Source: Luteolibacter rhizosphaerae (GTDB lineage Bacteria > Verrucomicrobiota > Verrucomicrobiia > Verrucomicrobiales > Akkermansiaceae). Taken from it: DNA of 64,000 nucleotides. A model generated the notes under the pieces. It was given only the letters and a program-made list of their open reading frames with translations, was not told where the DNA came from and made no database searches. Positions 41,747-50,653 of this stretch are shown here, piece by piece. The stretch is taken from positions 62,001 to 126,000 of the forward strand of contig NZ_JAPDDR010000005.1 of the NCBI RefSeq assembly GCF_025950095.1, in the 5' to 3' direction. The translations under genes and the position numbers were made by a program. Within the stretch, counting starts at the first letter, position 1, and the number at the start of each line of letters is the position of its first letter.

Positions 41747-43944
41747 GGATCGGTGCGGAAGGGGGCGGCGGGGAGGTCCGCGGAGTTGTAGAGATTCGCG
41801 CCGACGGGATTGTCGGCCCAGGCATAGCGCACGTAGGCAGGGCGTGGGACGGCGGCGCTGTGGACGACTACCATCTCGCCATCGATCTCGGCATCGGCCC
41901 AGACGAACTTGCGGTCATCGCCCGCGATGGCGAATTGTTTGAGCGGCCCATCCTTCGCCACGAGGCCTCCGCCGATGTGATCGAAGTGAAGGCGCACGCG
42001 GCCGTCCTCGATCTCGGCCATCTTGAAGACGGGACCGCAGGGCTCAAGCTGTTGGCCATAGGTTCCGCCCAGCGCGAGAAGGGCGAGGCGCTTGCCGACA
42101 TCCTGCTTGTTGCGCGGATGGACGTCCTTTTCGTCGCCGATGTCGATGGTCACGGCCATGCCGGTGTTCGGCAAGGCGAGCGAGGTAGCCTGAGCCTCGC
42201 GCATGCTGGCGAGGCGGCTGTCTCCCGGAGCGGAAGGCGGGGCATTGTGCGCGGCAAGCTGGACGAAGTAGAAGGGGAAATCGCCGCGATTCCAGCGAGT
42301 GCGCCAGTCTTCGATCAGGTTTCTCTGCAGTACAGGGTAGAGTTTGCGGGTGCCGCCATTCGACTCACCCTGATACCAAATGGCACCGCGCATGCCATAG
42401 CCCACGACGGGTGCAATCATGCCGTTGTAGAGCACGGCGGGATTGTGCTGGTCCTGTAGCGGGTCGGGGTGCTTCGGTGCACGGCCTTTCTTGCCGGAGT
42501 CCAACCACTTCGCCTGCGAACTGCCGTATTTCTCGAAGGCTTTCGGATCGTCGCGATAGGCGATGAACTTTTTGCCGAAGGCATCCAGCAGAGGCTTGAG
42601 GCTGCTCTCCTCGCGCAGTTTCGGATCGCTGATCCATGCCTCCGCGGTGCTGGCTCCGTAGGCGCAGGTGATGAGACCCACGGGGACCTTGAGCGTGGAC
42701 TGGAGCTCGCGGGCGAAGAAGTAGGCTGCAGCGGAGAAGTCGCCGACGGTTTGCGGGGAGCATGGTTTCCACTCTCCTTCGATCTCGCGCTGGGGATCTT
42801 CGCGCATCGTCCACTCGGCGGTGAACATCCGAATCTGCGGGTGATCTGCTTGGGCTACTTCGTCCTCCCAATTGGTGGTTCCGGAGAAGTAGCGCTTCTC
42901 CGTCTTTGCCACGGTGAAGTCCATGTTCGACTGGCCGGAGCAAAGCCAGACCTCTCCTACATACACGTCGTCGAAGCGCTTGGGGACCCCCGCCGTCACC
43001 TCCAGCACATGCGGTCCTCCGGCGGGGAGCGCGGGGAGTTCCAAGCGAAAGTGGCCTTCTTGGTTTGCCTTGGTGCTCGTGGATTTCCCGGCGATCGAGG
43101 CTCTCACTTCGGCGCCGGGTGCGGTGCGGCCCCAGATGGGATTGGCGGAGTCGCGCTGGAGCACCATGTGGCGGGAGAAGATCCTCGGTAGCCAGAGGTT
43201 GGCGGGCAGGAGAGAGGGGCCAAGCCCGGTGGTGCGCAGGGCTTTGGCCAGTTCCGCGGCGTTGAATTCAGCGCCGGCATGACTGGTGTGCGTGTGGTCG
43301 CTTCCGGCGAAGAGAGTCGCGGTTTGTTCGGGGCCGATCGCTTCGTAACGGTCGGCGAGCAGGGAGTTGAAGTCGATGAAGGCGGCTCCCGCTTGTTCGG
43401 CGGCGATGCGAGCCCAGCCTGCATAGCTGTCTTGGGAGCGACCAACCTTGCCATCCTTCCAAAGATTCCGGGGGATAGGGGAGACGACGATTGGGGTGGC
43501 GCCCTTCGACTTCGCGTCCGCGACGTATTTCCGCAGATACCAGCCATAGCTGTGAACGGTCTCCGGCTTGCCATCGGTGGAGCGGATGATTTCTTCGGTC
43601 TCCTCGCCGGCTCCCTTGATCGAGGCCCGACAGCGCTCGTCATTGATCGGTCCGCCGTCGTTGTGGCCGAATTGCATCAGCACGAAGTCACCCGATTTCA
43701 GGTTTGCCATCACGGCGTCCCAGCGGCCTTCGGTAAGGAAGGTGCGGCTACTGCGACCGCCGATCGCGCGATTGATCACCTCGATCTTGGCAGGATCGAA
43801 CTCCGCGACCAAGGGATCGCCCCAGCCCTCCTGACCGGTGGTCTGATTGCGGACGGTGGAATCGCCGATGATGAAGAGGGTCGGCTTTGCCCCCAGAGCT
43901 GCGATCAGCCAACTGAAGAGGGAAAGCAGGAAAAGACTACGCAT
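41743..43944 (-). CDS. Fused rhamnogalacturonan acetylesterase (GDSL) and SASA-type acetylesterase
   Basis: The 733-residue exported protein from ATG 43944 has a signal peptide MRSLFLLSLFSWLIAALGA. Residues about 20-240 are a GDSL/SGNH hydrolase with FIIGDSTV (catalytic Ser 29), GGRSSRTF, FGHNDGG and the DHTHTS block with the catalytic His, matching rhamnogalacturonan acetylesterase. Residues about 245-733 are a sialate O-acetylesterase-type domain with VWLCSGQSNMDF (Ser near 335), AYGASTAEAW, IWYQGESN and DIGDEKDVHPRNK. Both halves remove O-acetyl groups from polysaccharide, so the fusion may strip acetyl from different positions of RG-I. The frame continues to 43971, but that would put the start within 11 bp of the palindrome, so ATG 43944 is chosen. 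First gene of a four-gene operon. Confidence 0.9.
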   Translation of the reverse strand: MRSLFLLSLFSWLIAALGAKPTLFIIGDSTVRNQTTGQEGWGDPLVAEFDPAKIEVINRAIGGRSSRTFLTEGRWDAVMANLKSGDFVLMQFGHNDGGPINDERCRASIKGAGEETEEIIRSTDGKPETVHSYGWYLRKYVADAKSKGATPIVVSPIPRNLWKDGKVGRSQDSYAGWARIAAEQAGAAFIDFNSLLADRYEAIGPEQTATLFAGSDHTHTSHAGAEFNAAELAKALRTTGLGPSLLPANLWLPRIFSRHMVLQRDSANPIWGRTAPGAEVRASIAGKSTSTKANQEGHFRLELPALPAGGPHVLEVTAGVPKRFDDVYVGEVWLCSGQSNMDFTVAKTEKRYFSGTTNWEDEVAQADHPQIRMFTAEWTMREDPQREIEGEWKPCSPQTVGDFSAAAYFFARELQSTLKVPVGLITCAYGASTAEAWISDPKLREESSLKPLLDAFGKKFIAYRDDPKAFEKYGSSQAKWLDSGKKGRAPKHPDPLQDQHNPAVLYNGMIAPVVGYGMRGAIWYQGESNGGTRKLYPVLQRNLIEDWRTRWNRGDFPFYFVQLAAHNAPPSAPGDSRLASMREAQATSLALPNTGMAVTIDIGDEKDVHPRNKQDVGKRLALLALGGTYGQQLEPCGPVFKMAEIEDGRVRLHFDHIGGGLVAKDGPLKQFAIAGDDRKFVWADAEIDGEMVVVHSAAVPRPAYVRYAWADNPVGANLYNSADLPAAPFRTDP

Positions 43945-43971
43945 GCCCGGTACTATGAATCTGCCGGGCAT
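43943..43971 (-). promoter_or_regulatory. Hairpin over the acetylesterase start codon, enclosing a -10-like box
   Basis: ATGCCCGG (43943-43950) and CCGGGCAT (43964-43971) are perfect 8-bp arms with a 13-nt loop containing, on the minus strand, TTCATAGT. If transcribed from upstream it would hide the start codon. Alternatively the loop holds the -10 element (CATAGT at about 43954-43959), about 33 bp from the palindrome centre, and the hairpin is incidental. Confidence 0.35.
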
Positions 43972-43980
43972 TTTTGTCGC

Positions 43981-43997
43981 TTACCCGCTTGGGGTAA
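43981..43997. promoter_or_regulatory. TACCC/GGGTA palindrome, copy 2
   Basis: TTACCC (43981-43986) and GGGTAA (43992-43997) with a 5-bp spacer, a perfect inverted repeat 37 bp upstream of the acetylesterase start codon. In the alignment used for the other copies it reads TACCCG-CTT-GGGGTA. Confidence 0.5.
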
Positions 43998-44014
43998 AGA
44001 CGACGACCGGCACC

Positions 44015-44911
44015 CTATTTCGCCCCTAGCTCTTTCTTGAAAAAATCGATCGTGCGCTGCCATGCCAGCTTGGCGGCGGCTTCGTCGTAGCGAGGGGTGG
44101 TGTCGTTGTGAAAGCCGTGATTTACGCCGGGGTAAATGAAGGCCTCATACTTCACTCCGGCTTTCTTCAGGGCTTCCTCATAGGCGGGCCATCCGGCATT
44201 CACGCGCTGGTCGTTCTCCGCATACTGGAGAAGGAGGGCTGCTTTGATTTTAGGGACATCATCGGCAGCGGGCTGACCACCGTAGAAAGGGACGGCAGCC
44301 TTGACGATATCAGGGAGACGGACTGCCAAGGTATTCGCCATCCCGCCGCCGAAGCAGAAGCCGACCGCGCCGACCTTGCCATTGCAGAACTCGTGGGCAT
44401 GCAGCCACTTGGTGGCGGCGATGAAGTCCTCCTCCATCTCTTCCTTCTTGCGCTGGGCTTGCAGGGTGCGTCCTTCGTCGTCGTTGCCGGGATAGCCGCC
44501 GAGCGGGGTAAGTGCGTCCGGCGCGAACGCGACGAAGCCGTCCACGGCGAGGCGGCGGGTCACATCCTCGATGTAGGGATTCAGGCCGCGGTTCTCGTGG
44601 ATGACGATCACGCCGGGCAGTTTGCCCTCCGCCTTCGCAGGGCGGGCGAGGTAGCCCTTGATCTTGCCGCCGCCTGCGGGCGAATCGTAGGTTTCGTAGG
44701 AGACCTTGATCCGTTCGTCTTCCTTTGCGACCTGCTCGGCGAGGGCATACTTCGGGCTCAGGGCGGCGAGAAGCCCGGCAGCCGTCACCCCGCCGACAGC
44801 GAAGCGCGAGGCGCGGTCGAGAAAGCCGCGGCGGCCGACCTGGCCGTGCACGTATTCATCGTATAGATCGAGCAGCTCCTGCGGGAAATCTTGTGCGGTT
44901 TTCCGGTCCAT
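44015..44911 (-). CDS. Dienelactone hydrolase family protein, Tat-type export signal
   Basis: The 298-residue alpha/beta hydrolase has a twin-arginine motif [10 protein letters not shown] followed by a hydrophobic stretch ([15 protein letters not shown]), so it is probably exported folded by Tat. The catalytic set is that of dienelactone hydrolases: nucleophile Cys in [10 protein letters not shown], Asp in [11 protein letters not shown] and His in [27 protein letters not shown] is the typical oxyanion region. Classical members open cyclic lactones in aromatic degradation; in this locus an ester of the pectic polysaccharide is a more likely substrate, but that is a guess from position. The start lies 55 bp beyond the rhamnosidase stop on the same strand. 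Confidence 0.87.
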   Translation of the reverse strand: MDRKTAQDFPQELLDLYDEYVHGQVGRRGFLDRASRFAVGGVTAAGLLAALSPKYALAEQVAKEDERIKVSYETYDSPAGGGKIKGYLARPAKAEGKLPGVIVIHENRGLNPYIEDVTRRLAVDGFVAFAPDALTPLGGYPGNDDEGRTLQAQRKKEEMEEDFIAATKWLHAHEFCNGKVGAVGFCFGGGMANTLAVRLPDIVKAAVPFYGGQPAADDVPKIKAALLLQYAENDQRVNAGWPAYEEALKKAGVKYEAFIYPGVNHGFHNDTTPRYDEAAAKLAWQRTIDFFKKELGAK

Positions 44912-44966
44912 CCCGATAGAACCGTGTCGGTGCGGGGAAAGTTGCTGTAGTCCCTGTCATCGCGCC

Positions 44967-47609
44967 CTAGCGAAGGGGGATGAGCTTCACGGGACCGAGT
45001 AGGCCTGAATCCATGGAGGTCCATCCGGCCGCATCGAAGGGCTTGTAGTGGATGTTGACGAAGTTGATCTCGTGGAAGGATTTCCATGAGACCTTCCGGC
45101 GGTCGAGGTCGGCGATGCGGTTCGCCGCGAGGTTCGTCACTTCGATCTCCAGAAGGTTCTTCCCCGGTTTCAGCGCATCGCCTGTCATCAAGCGGTGCGG
45201 GGGAGCCCAGCAGGAGCCGAGCGATGTCCGGTTAAGAGTTACGCGCGCAGTGTGGGCGATCGCGCCAAGATCGAGCAGGGCGGGGGACTCACCATTCCAA
45301 TCGAACTCCAAGCGGTAACGGGCGGTTCCGGAGAAGTTCCGGTAAGCATCGCCCTCGCGCTTGGCCCATGAGGAGAGTTCCTTGCTGTGATAGGCGGCTG
45401 GGAGCTCGGGGCCGCCTTCGATGAACTCGATCTGCCAGTCGCCAGCGAGAGTGATCGCCTCGCCCTGAACTTCCCGGTCGAGCCACGAGGGGCCTTCGGC
45501 TTGCTTGGCGCGGTAGGTTCGCAGGATTCGTGACTCTCCCGCCGCGAGGACGAGTCTGATCCCGCCTTCCGTGGAGGTTATTCCGCTGTTCCCGCGCATC
45601 GGGTCGAACATGGTGGCTGACTGGCAAGGGGTCGCCAGAGTGAGCTTGGTGTCGATGTCCGCGCCGGATGAGTTCACGATGAAGTAGCTCCAACCGTCCT
45701 CATGCTTGCGTCGCACGAAGCGGAGTTTCTTCCCGGCCATCGGCTCGACTTTCACTGCGGCGCCATCCAGAAGGCGGGCGAGGTCGCCACGCGAGATGAA
45801 GCTTGCGCCTACCGCTGAATCGGTGTTGTTCGCATAAGGGGCGAAGAGTGCGGTGAGCTCGCGGCTGCCCTCACCCTTGCCGTGGAAGCCGGGAGACTCC
45901 TGCGGCGGATCACCGAGGATGCCGATGCGGGCGCCCTTTCCTGCGAGGTCGAGTAGATGCCTGGCGGTCGCCGCACTCATGAAGCGCGTTTCCGGAATCA
46001 GCAGGGTCTTGTAGCTGCCTGTGCCCATGCGGATGCTGCCGCCTTCTACCTTGGCTCCGGAGAGGAGACGATCGGAGACGAAGTCACACGGGATGCCCTG
46101 CTGCCACATGGCCATGGCCGCACGGTAGAAGGACGAGGGGTGGAGCCACTTGTCCTGATTGTGCACGGTGAAGAGCGGCAGGCCCGCGGCGCCATCGTGC
46201 CACAGATCGTGCATGGGGAAGTAGAGCAGCACCTCGGCGTCCGGCGTGCCGGATTGCAGCATTGCCTGGCAGCGCGCGATGTAAGAGGTGAAGGCGGGCA
46301 TCTCCCTCCACAAACCGCCATTCGGGCCCATGTGGGTGGAGGCGTAGAAGAGCCAGCCGGGCCAGCCGGCATCCTGAGGCGAGTAGGGAATGCCGTGGAA
46401 GAAGATGTGGTTCACCCCACCCAGCCACACGAAGTCGGCGGCTTCCTTAAGCTTTGCGGGAGTTACCCGGAAGTGCTCGTCGAGCCAAGTGAAGGTCTCG
46501 GCGGAGACGAGATTCTTGCCACTCAGATGCGCCGCGGAAGAGGCAAATTGAAGCATCGGGATCTGAGCTTCATCGACGTGGCGAAAAATCTCCGTTTCCG
46601 GGATGTCGGCCACGGCGTAGTGATCTAACAGATTGCCCGGAGAGCCGTGTGCTTGATTGCGGGTAAGGCTGCCCCGGTCCTTCGCCCAGTCGTGCCACTT
46701 CGCCAGATAACCACGATGCAGGTCGCTCATGGTTTCGCGATAGTCGGCGCGGACCCGTGCTATCGTATCGGGATCTCCCTCGCCTTGGAGTGCGGGTAGC
46801 TGCGAGCGCAGGTCGTATCCCTGGAGTTCTTGGAAGCGCGCGAGGAGATCATCGGTCCAGGCCGCGCCGTAGTATTCGAAGGAGTCGTGAAAATGCGCGC
46901 GTGGCTCCGGAATATCGGGACGATCCAGAGCGGTGTCGAAGGCCTTCAGATAGGCTTCCATCGAACTTGTGGAGAAGGGATCGAGGACCAATCCGGCTCC
47001 TCCCGGTGCGGAGCGCTTCACCTTCTGGATGCCGTGCTTCGAGATCCAGCCATGGATCGACCACTTGCCCGCGGGAGGTGTCCAGAGCAGGCGGTCGCCG
47101 GTGATCTTGTCGGAGAGGTCGAGCGGTTCGCCGGACTCCGGCCATGCCTTCAACACTTCCACCCGGCCTTTCGGGAGGGGGAGTTCCACCTGCTTCCCAT
47201 CCGTGACTGTGATCTTCACGTCGATGAGGGAAGCCGAGGCAAGGTCTTCGCCCACCCAAGGTCCGCCGAAGGGCCAGCCGGTTCCGGTGGTGAGATCGAG
47301 GCCGAGGTCCAGTCGATCGGCTTCCGATGCGGCGTGGGCATAGGCGCGGGTCCATGCTTCGGAGAGGAAGGGAAGGTCGCGTTTCTCGTAGCCCTTGGCG
47401 CCATAGATCGGGCAGATCTCCACGCCTCCGAGCCCAGCCTTCGAGAAGTCTTCGAGCTGCTTGCTCAAGCCGGGGGCATCCACGCCGCTGCCAAGCCACC
47501 ACCAGCGGGTCCAGGGTTTCGCCTCCCTCGTCACGGCTGGCCATGCGGTGTCATCGGCGCTTGCCAAGGGGGCGACGAGGAGAGCGAGAAGCAAAGTGGG
47601 CTTTATCAT
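44967..47609 (-). CDS. GH106-type alpha-L-rhamnosidase
   Basis: An 880-residue exported enzyme (signal peptide MIKPTLLLALLVAPLASA). The start of the mature protein, KPWTRWWWLGSGVDAPGLS, and the segments GLGGVEICPIYGAKGYE, DLTTGTGWPFGGPWVG, HDSFEYYGAAWTD and NLVSAETFTWLDEHF match the large GH106-type glycosyl hydrolases, which release terminal L-rhamnose. The C-terminal region (GDWQIEFIEGGPELP, ATARYRLEFDW-like strands) is a beta-sandwich carbohydrate-binding part. It is tightly packed behind the PL1 gene (6 bp) and PL4 gene. Its product, L-rhamnose, is the substrate of the pathway encoded at 4.7-9.2 kb. Confidence 0.87.
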   Translation of the reverse strand: MIKPTLLLALLVAPLASADDTAWPAVTREAKPWTRWWWLGSGVDAPGLSKQLEDFSKAGLGGVEICPIYGAKGYEKRDLPFLSEAWTRAYAHAASEADRLDLGLDLTTGTGWPFGGPWVGEDLASASLIDVKITVTDGKQVELPLPKGRVEVLKAWPESGEPLDLSDKITGDRLLWTPPAGKWSIHGWISKHGIQKVKRSAPGGAGLVLDPFSTSSMEAYLKAFDTALDRPDIPEPRAHFHDSFEYYGAAWTDDLLARFQELQGYDLRSQLPALQGEGDPDTIARVRADYRETMSDLHRGYLAKWHDWAKDRGSLTRNQAHGSPGNLLDHYAVADIPETEIFRHVDEAQIPMLQFASSAAHLSGKNLVSAETFTWLDEHFRVTPAKLKEAADFVWLGGVNHIFFHGIPYSPQDAGWPGWLFYASTHMGPNGGLWREMPAFTSYIARCQAMLQSGTPDAEVLLYFPMHDLWHDGAAGLPLFTVHNQDKWLHPSSFYRAAMAMWQQGIPCDFVSDRLLSGAKVEGGSIRMGTGSYKTLLIPETRFMSAATARHLLDLAGKGARIGILGDPPQESPGFHGKGEGSRELTALFAPYANNTDSAVGASFISRGDLARLLDGAAVKVEPMAGKKLRFVRRKHEDGWSYFIVNSSGADIDTKLTLATPCQSATMFDPMRGNSGITSTEGGIRLVLAAGESRILRTYRAKQAEGPSWLDREVQGEAITLAGDWQIEFIEGGPELPAAYHSKELSSWAKREGDAYRNFSGTARYRLEFDWNGESPALLDLGAIAHTARVTLNRTSLGSCWAPPHRLMTGDALKPGKNLLEIEVTNLAANRIADLDRRKVSWKSFHEINFVNIHYKPFDAAGWTSMDSGLLGPVKLIPLR

Positions 47610-47615
47610 GGCGAA

Positions 47616-48698
47616 CTACTTCGGACCGGCATCCCGCTGGATCGATACTTCCACTTCGGCGGCGGGTTTGGCTTGGTAAGGGTAGGGGAGCTTCAGCGGA
47701 TCATTCCATTCGAATCCCCCGACCGAATTGAAGCGGAAGCCGGTGTTATCATCCGCCATCGGGCCGGGCTTCTTGCCGAGGCTCAGGGAGTCGACGACAC
47801 GGGTGATGCCGCCGCGGTTGTTTTCCTTCGAGTCGTCCGCGTGGGAGTTGCTCACCGCTACCTTGCAATCCCGGTAGACGCAGCCCTCAACCAAAGTGGC
47901 GGCACCGCAGACCGAGATGGTGGCGGTGCCGACGTGTTCGACGAGGTTGTTGAAGAAATGGAGATTCCCGTGTCTGAGCCGGGGTGCGCGTGAAGATAGC
48001 TCCTTGAACCAACAATCGTGAATGGTGACATTCAAGTGGCCCTTGTCCTGAGCCCTGGCGTTCTCCGATGAGGAGTTCCCGATCAGCATGCCCTTCTTCT
48101 GTGTCTGCCCGCCGCCGGATAAAATACAGTGCGAGATGGTCACCAAGTCCGAGCCGTGGATGATGTCGAGTTGCCCATCGTAGACCTTGCCGAAATCGCA
48201 GTGGTCCACCCACACGCGTCGCGAGCCCTTTTTCCCGGCGGAGCTGATGCGGATGTAGTCCCAGCCCATTTCATCGTATTCGCCGGATGGATCTTCTTCC
48301 CAAAGGTCGCGGAAGCGGAGGTTGCGGATGATGAGGTTCTCCACGCCCTTCAGCTCGATGGTCCCGCCGCGCAAGGTGGCCCCGCCGGGAGGACCTTCCA
48401 AGGTGGTGTGCGAACGCGGGCGAATAACGCCCACCTTCGTCAGGACCTTGCCCGACTTCTCGTTCGCCAGCTCACCGAGATCGATATCTCCGGACAGCCG
48501 GATCACCCGTGGTGTGGAGTCTCTCCGCTCTTTCGGTTGATCCAAGCGCTCGACAGCGCTCCGTAGCTCCTCCGCGGTCTTCACCAGCACGGGCTTTCGA
48601 TCTCCACCTCCGTCCGTGCCGCCATCCAGGGATGCGAATCCGAGCGGACCCGCGTGGAGCAGCGTGATCATCAGAAAGAAGGGAACGAGAATGCGCAC
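47616..48698 (-). CDS. Secreted PL1 pectate lyase
   Basis: A 360-residue protein with a signal peptide (MRILVPFFLMITLLHAGPL) and the full PL1 beta-helix core: LIIRNLRFRDLWEED, RRVWVDHCDFGKVYDGQLD, IIHGSDLVTISHCILSG, and the C-terminal catalytic block VTIHDCWFKELSSRAPRLRHG with the conserved RxPRxRxG arginines, then NLHFFNNLVEH. It cleaves polygalacturonan by calcium-dependent beta-elimination. It is a compact single-domain lyase, in contrast to the giant fused lyase at 36.7-41.7 kb. It sits between PL4 and GH106 with gaps of 12 and 6 bp, so the three should be one transcript. Confidence 0.93.
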   Translation of the reverse strand: MRILVPFFLMITLLHAGPLGFASLDGGTDGGGDRKPVLVKTAEELRSAVERLDQPKERRDSTPRVIRLSGDIDLGELANEKSGKVLTKVGVIRPRSHTTLEGPPGGATLRGGTIELKGVENLIIRNLRFRDLWEEDPSGEYDEMGWDYIRISSAGKKGSRRVWVDHCDFGKVYDGQLDIIHGSDLVTISHCILSGGGQTQKKGMLIGNSSSENARAQDKGHLNVTIHDCWFKELSSRAPRLRHGNLHFFNNLVEHVGTATISVCGAATLVEGCVYRDCKVAVSNSHADDSKENNRGGITRVVDSLSLGKKPGPMADDNTGFRFNSVGGFEWNDPLKLPYPYQAKPAAEVEVSIQRDAGPK

Positions 48699-48710
48699 CG
48701 GGATAATCTG

Positions 48711-50597
48711 TTAGAGGGTTCCGCCCGCGCGTGTCGAGTCGATCTGCTCCAGACGCAGGTAATCGTAGAGAAGTCCCTGATGCCATACGCGGCCTTCGAG
48801 CCGGAGTTCGAGGACATTGCCGGTCTTTTTCAGGACCTCGGCCGGGATCCTGAAGCTCAGTTCCGTGAGCAGGCCGCGGTGACCGTCCCGGTGCATTACT
48901 CCATTCTCATGCAAGCGGCCGCTGTCGCCGATCGCTTGGCCGTTGGCGGTGATGACGAGCTTGTCATTCTCACGATGGCCGCAGAGCGCGATCCGCAAGC
49001 GATGGTCGACCGCGTCCTTGAGATCGAAGCGGACTCTCCATGTCGAGGCTCCGAGCACCTTGCCTTTGTCATCGAGCTCAAGAGGCTGGCAGAGGTTCCA
49101 ATCCTTTTTCCAATCGCTCTTGCCTATGGTGAAATCGACGCCTCGCGGGAACTCTTTCCGATACTGGAGATGATGGCCCCAGAGCCAATAGCGGTCACCG
49201 TTGCGGAACTCCGCCGCACTGCGGTCCGGGATGCCGATCTCCCACGCCACGGGGCCCGATCTCTCCACCTGCCATGCGAGATCACCGAGTCTCATGGCCT
49301 TGCCGGGCTCGACCCGCACTTGCTCCTTGCTGAACTCGCCGAGTATTCCATCGGCAAAAGCGTGAAGCGTGTAGGTCCCGGGCCGGACCGAGGCGATCCG
49401 GAAGCTGCCATCTGCTGCGGCCCTAGCCCAATACTGGTAATGTTTGCCATTGCGTTGCCAGCTTACCTTCTCCCTGCCGGAACGTGATCTTACTTCGTAG
49501 TCGGGAGCCGTAAGCCCCACCCACATTGTGCCCGGCTTGTTGGCGGCGAGCGGGTCTTTCAGGGTCAGCTTGCCCGTTACCGCGACGCGTTCCTTCGCCG
49601 CATAGAGCGGGCTATCCACCCAGGGATAGGGCCATTGCTTGATCTCGGTGACAGCAGTTCGCATCGCGTCGCGCCACATGCCGAGGGCGTTGTCGCCTTG
49701 GTTGGTGTGCAGCAGGAAGGGGCCGACGAGCATCGACCAATCCTCGCCCTTCGCGACACTCAGCGAAGTTCCGCCGTAATGGCTGCCGTGCCACATGTTC
49801 AGCAGCACGGGGCGACCGCCGGGATTCACGTCGAGATGTCCCGTGAGTTCCGGCTTGGTCGGTCCTCCGGCGATGTATTCGAGCGAGGGGTTTACCATCC
49901 ACAGCCCGATCTTCCTTTCCGAGGACGACCAGCCGTAGGCCGGAGAATCGGAGAAGAGGGCGGAGTAGCCATACTTGTGCTCCACCTCTCCCTTGTGAAT
50001 GCCGCTGGTGAGGAGGCGGGCTTCTTTCAGATTCGCCTCCGTGCCGCGGTCCCAGTCCTGACCCGTTGGCATCTGGCGCGAGCGGGGGGCATCCACCGTG
50101 AACCAATCGAAGACCTGCGGATCCGGCTTCACCACGTAACGTGCCTCCCCGATGCCGAAGCCGGGTAGCTCCGCGGGATGCTCGAAGATGCCGTAGATGT
50201 AGACGCCTTCGGCAGACTCGGTGAGGGCGTAGCGGAAGGAAACATGCGCGGGCAGGGTGCCCGGGGCTCCATCGTAGAGGCAATCGATGGCGACTTCTCC
50301 CACCGCTCCGCCTGTCAGGGTGATCCTGCCGCCGCCGGATCCCGGGGAGCCTTGGATCCGGCCCTTGTCGGAGCCGCCGCTGAAGGACCAGTAGCCCGTC
50401 CCGCCACGGATCAGCTCCAGATCACCGCGTTTGAGCGAGACCAAGGTCGCCTTCGCTTTGTCGACCCGGGCCGAGATCTTTCCGTTTCGGAGGAGGAAGG
50501 TCTTTCCTTCGTCGCGCACTTCGACCGCCGCCCGGGCGAGAGGGGTGAGAGCGAGACTCAGAGAGGCAAGGAATCGAAAGTAAAACGCTGGTTTCAA
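48711..50597 (-). CDS. PL4-type rhamnogalacturonan lyase
   Basis: A 628-residue exported enzyme (signal peptide MKPAFYFRFLASLSLALTPL). The N-terminal catalytic super-sandwich has FLLRNGKISARVDKAKATLV, YWSFSGGSDKGRI and the segment YVVKPDPQVFDWFTVDAPRS. A fibronectin-III/CNA-like domain follows (SVRPGTYTLHAFADGILGEF), then a C-terminal jelly-roll carbohydrate-binding domain (WGHHLQYRKEFPRGVDFTIG, LRIALCGHRENDKLVITANG). These three parts in this order are the PL4 layout. It splits the RG-I backbone between rhamnose and galacturonate, leaving rhamnose ends for GH106. First gene of the PL4-PL1-GH106 unit, with palindrome copy 3 about 64 bp upstream. Confidence 0.9.
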   Translation of the reverse strand: MKPAFYFRFLASLSLALTPLARAAVEVRDEGKTFLLRNGKISARVDKAKATLVSLKRGDLELIRGGTGYWSFSGGSDKGRIQGSPGSGGGRITLTGGAVGEVAIDCLYDGAPGTLPAHVSFRYALTESAEGVYIYGIFEHPAELPGFGIGEARYVVKPDPQVFDWFTVDAPRSRQMPTGQDWDRGTEANLKEARLLTSGIHKGEVEHKYGYSALFSDSPAYGWSSSERKIGLWMVNPSLEYIAGGPTKPELTGHLDVNPGGRPVLLNMWHGSHYGGTSLSVAKGEDWSMLVGPFLLHTNQGDNALGMWRDAMRTAVTEIKQWPYPWVDSPLYAAKERVAVTGKLTLKDPLAANKPGTMWVGLTAPDYEVRSRSGREKVSWQRNGKHYQYWARAAADGSFRIASVRPGTYTLHAFADGILGEFSKEQVRVEPGKAMRLGDLAWQVERSGPVAWEIGIPDRSAAEFRNGDRYWLWGHHLQYRKEFPRGVDFTIGKSDWKKDWNLCQPLELDDKGKVLGASTWRVRFDLKDAVDHRLRIALCGHRENDKLVITANGQAIGDSGRLHENGVMHRDGHRGLLTELSFRIPAEVLKKTGNVLELRLEGRVWHQGLLYDYLRLEQIDSTRAGGTL

Positions 50598-50653
50598 TAG
50601 AATCGGAAGCGGGGTGCCGGTCGAAAACTACGTTGGAACCAAGCCTGTAGCCA

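Noticed and set aside
43943-43975. Plus-strand terminator-like hairpin with T-run near the acetylesterase start
   Set aside because: No plus-strand gene ends here, so it was not called as a terminator; it is reported instead as a promoter/start hairpin of the minus-strand operon.
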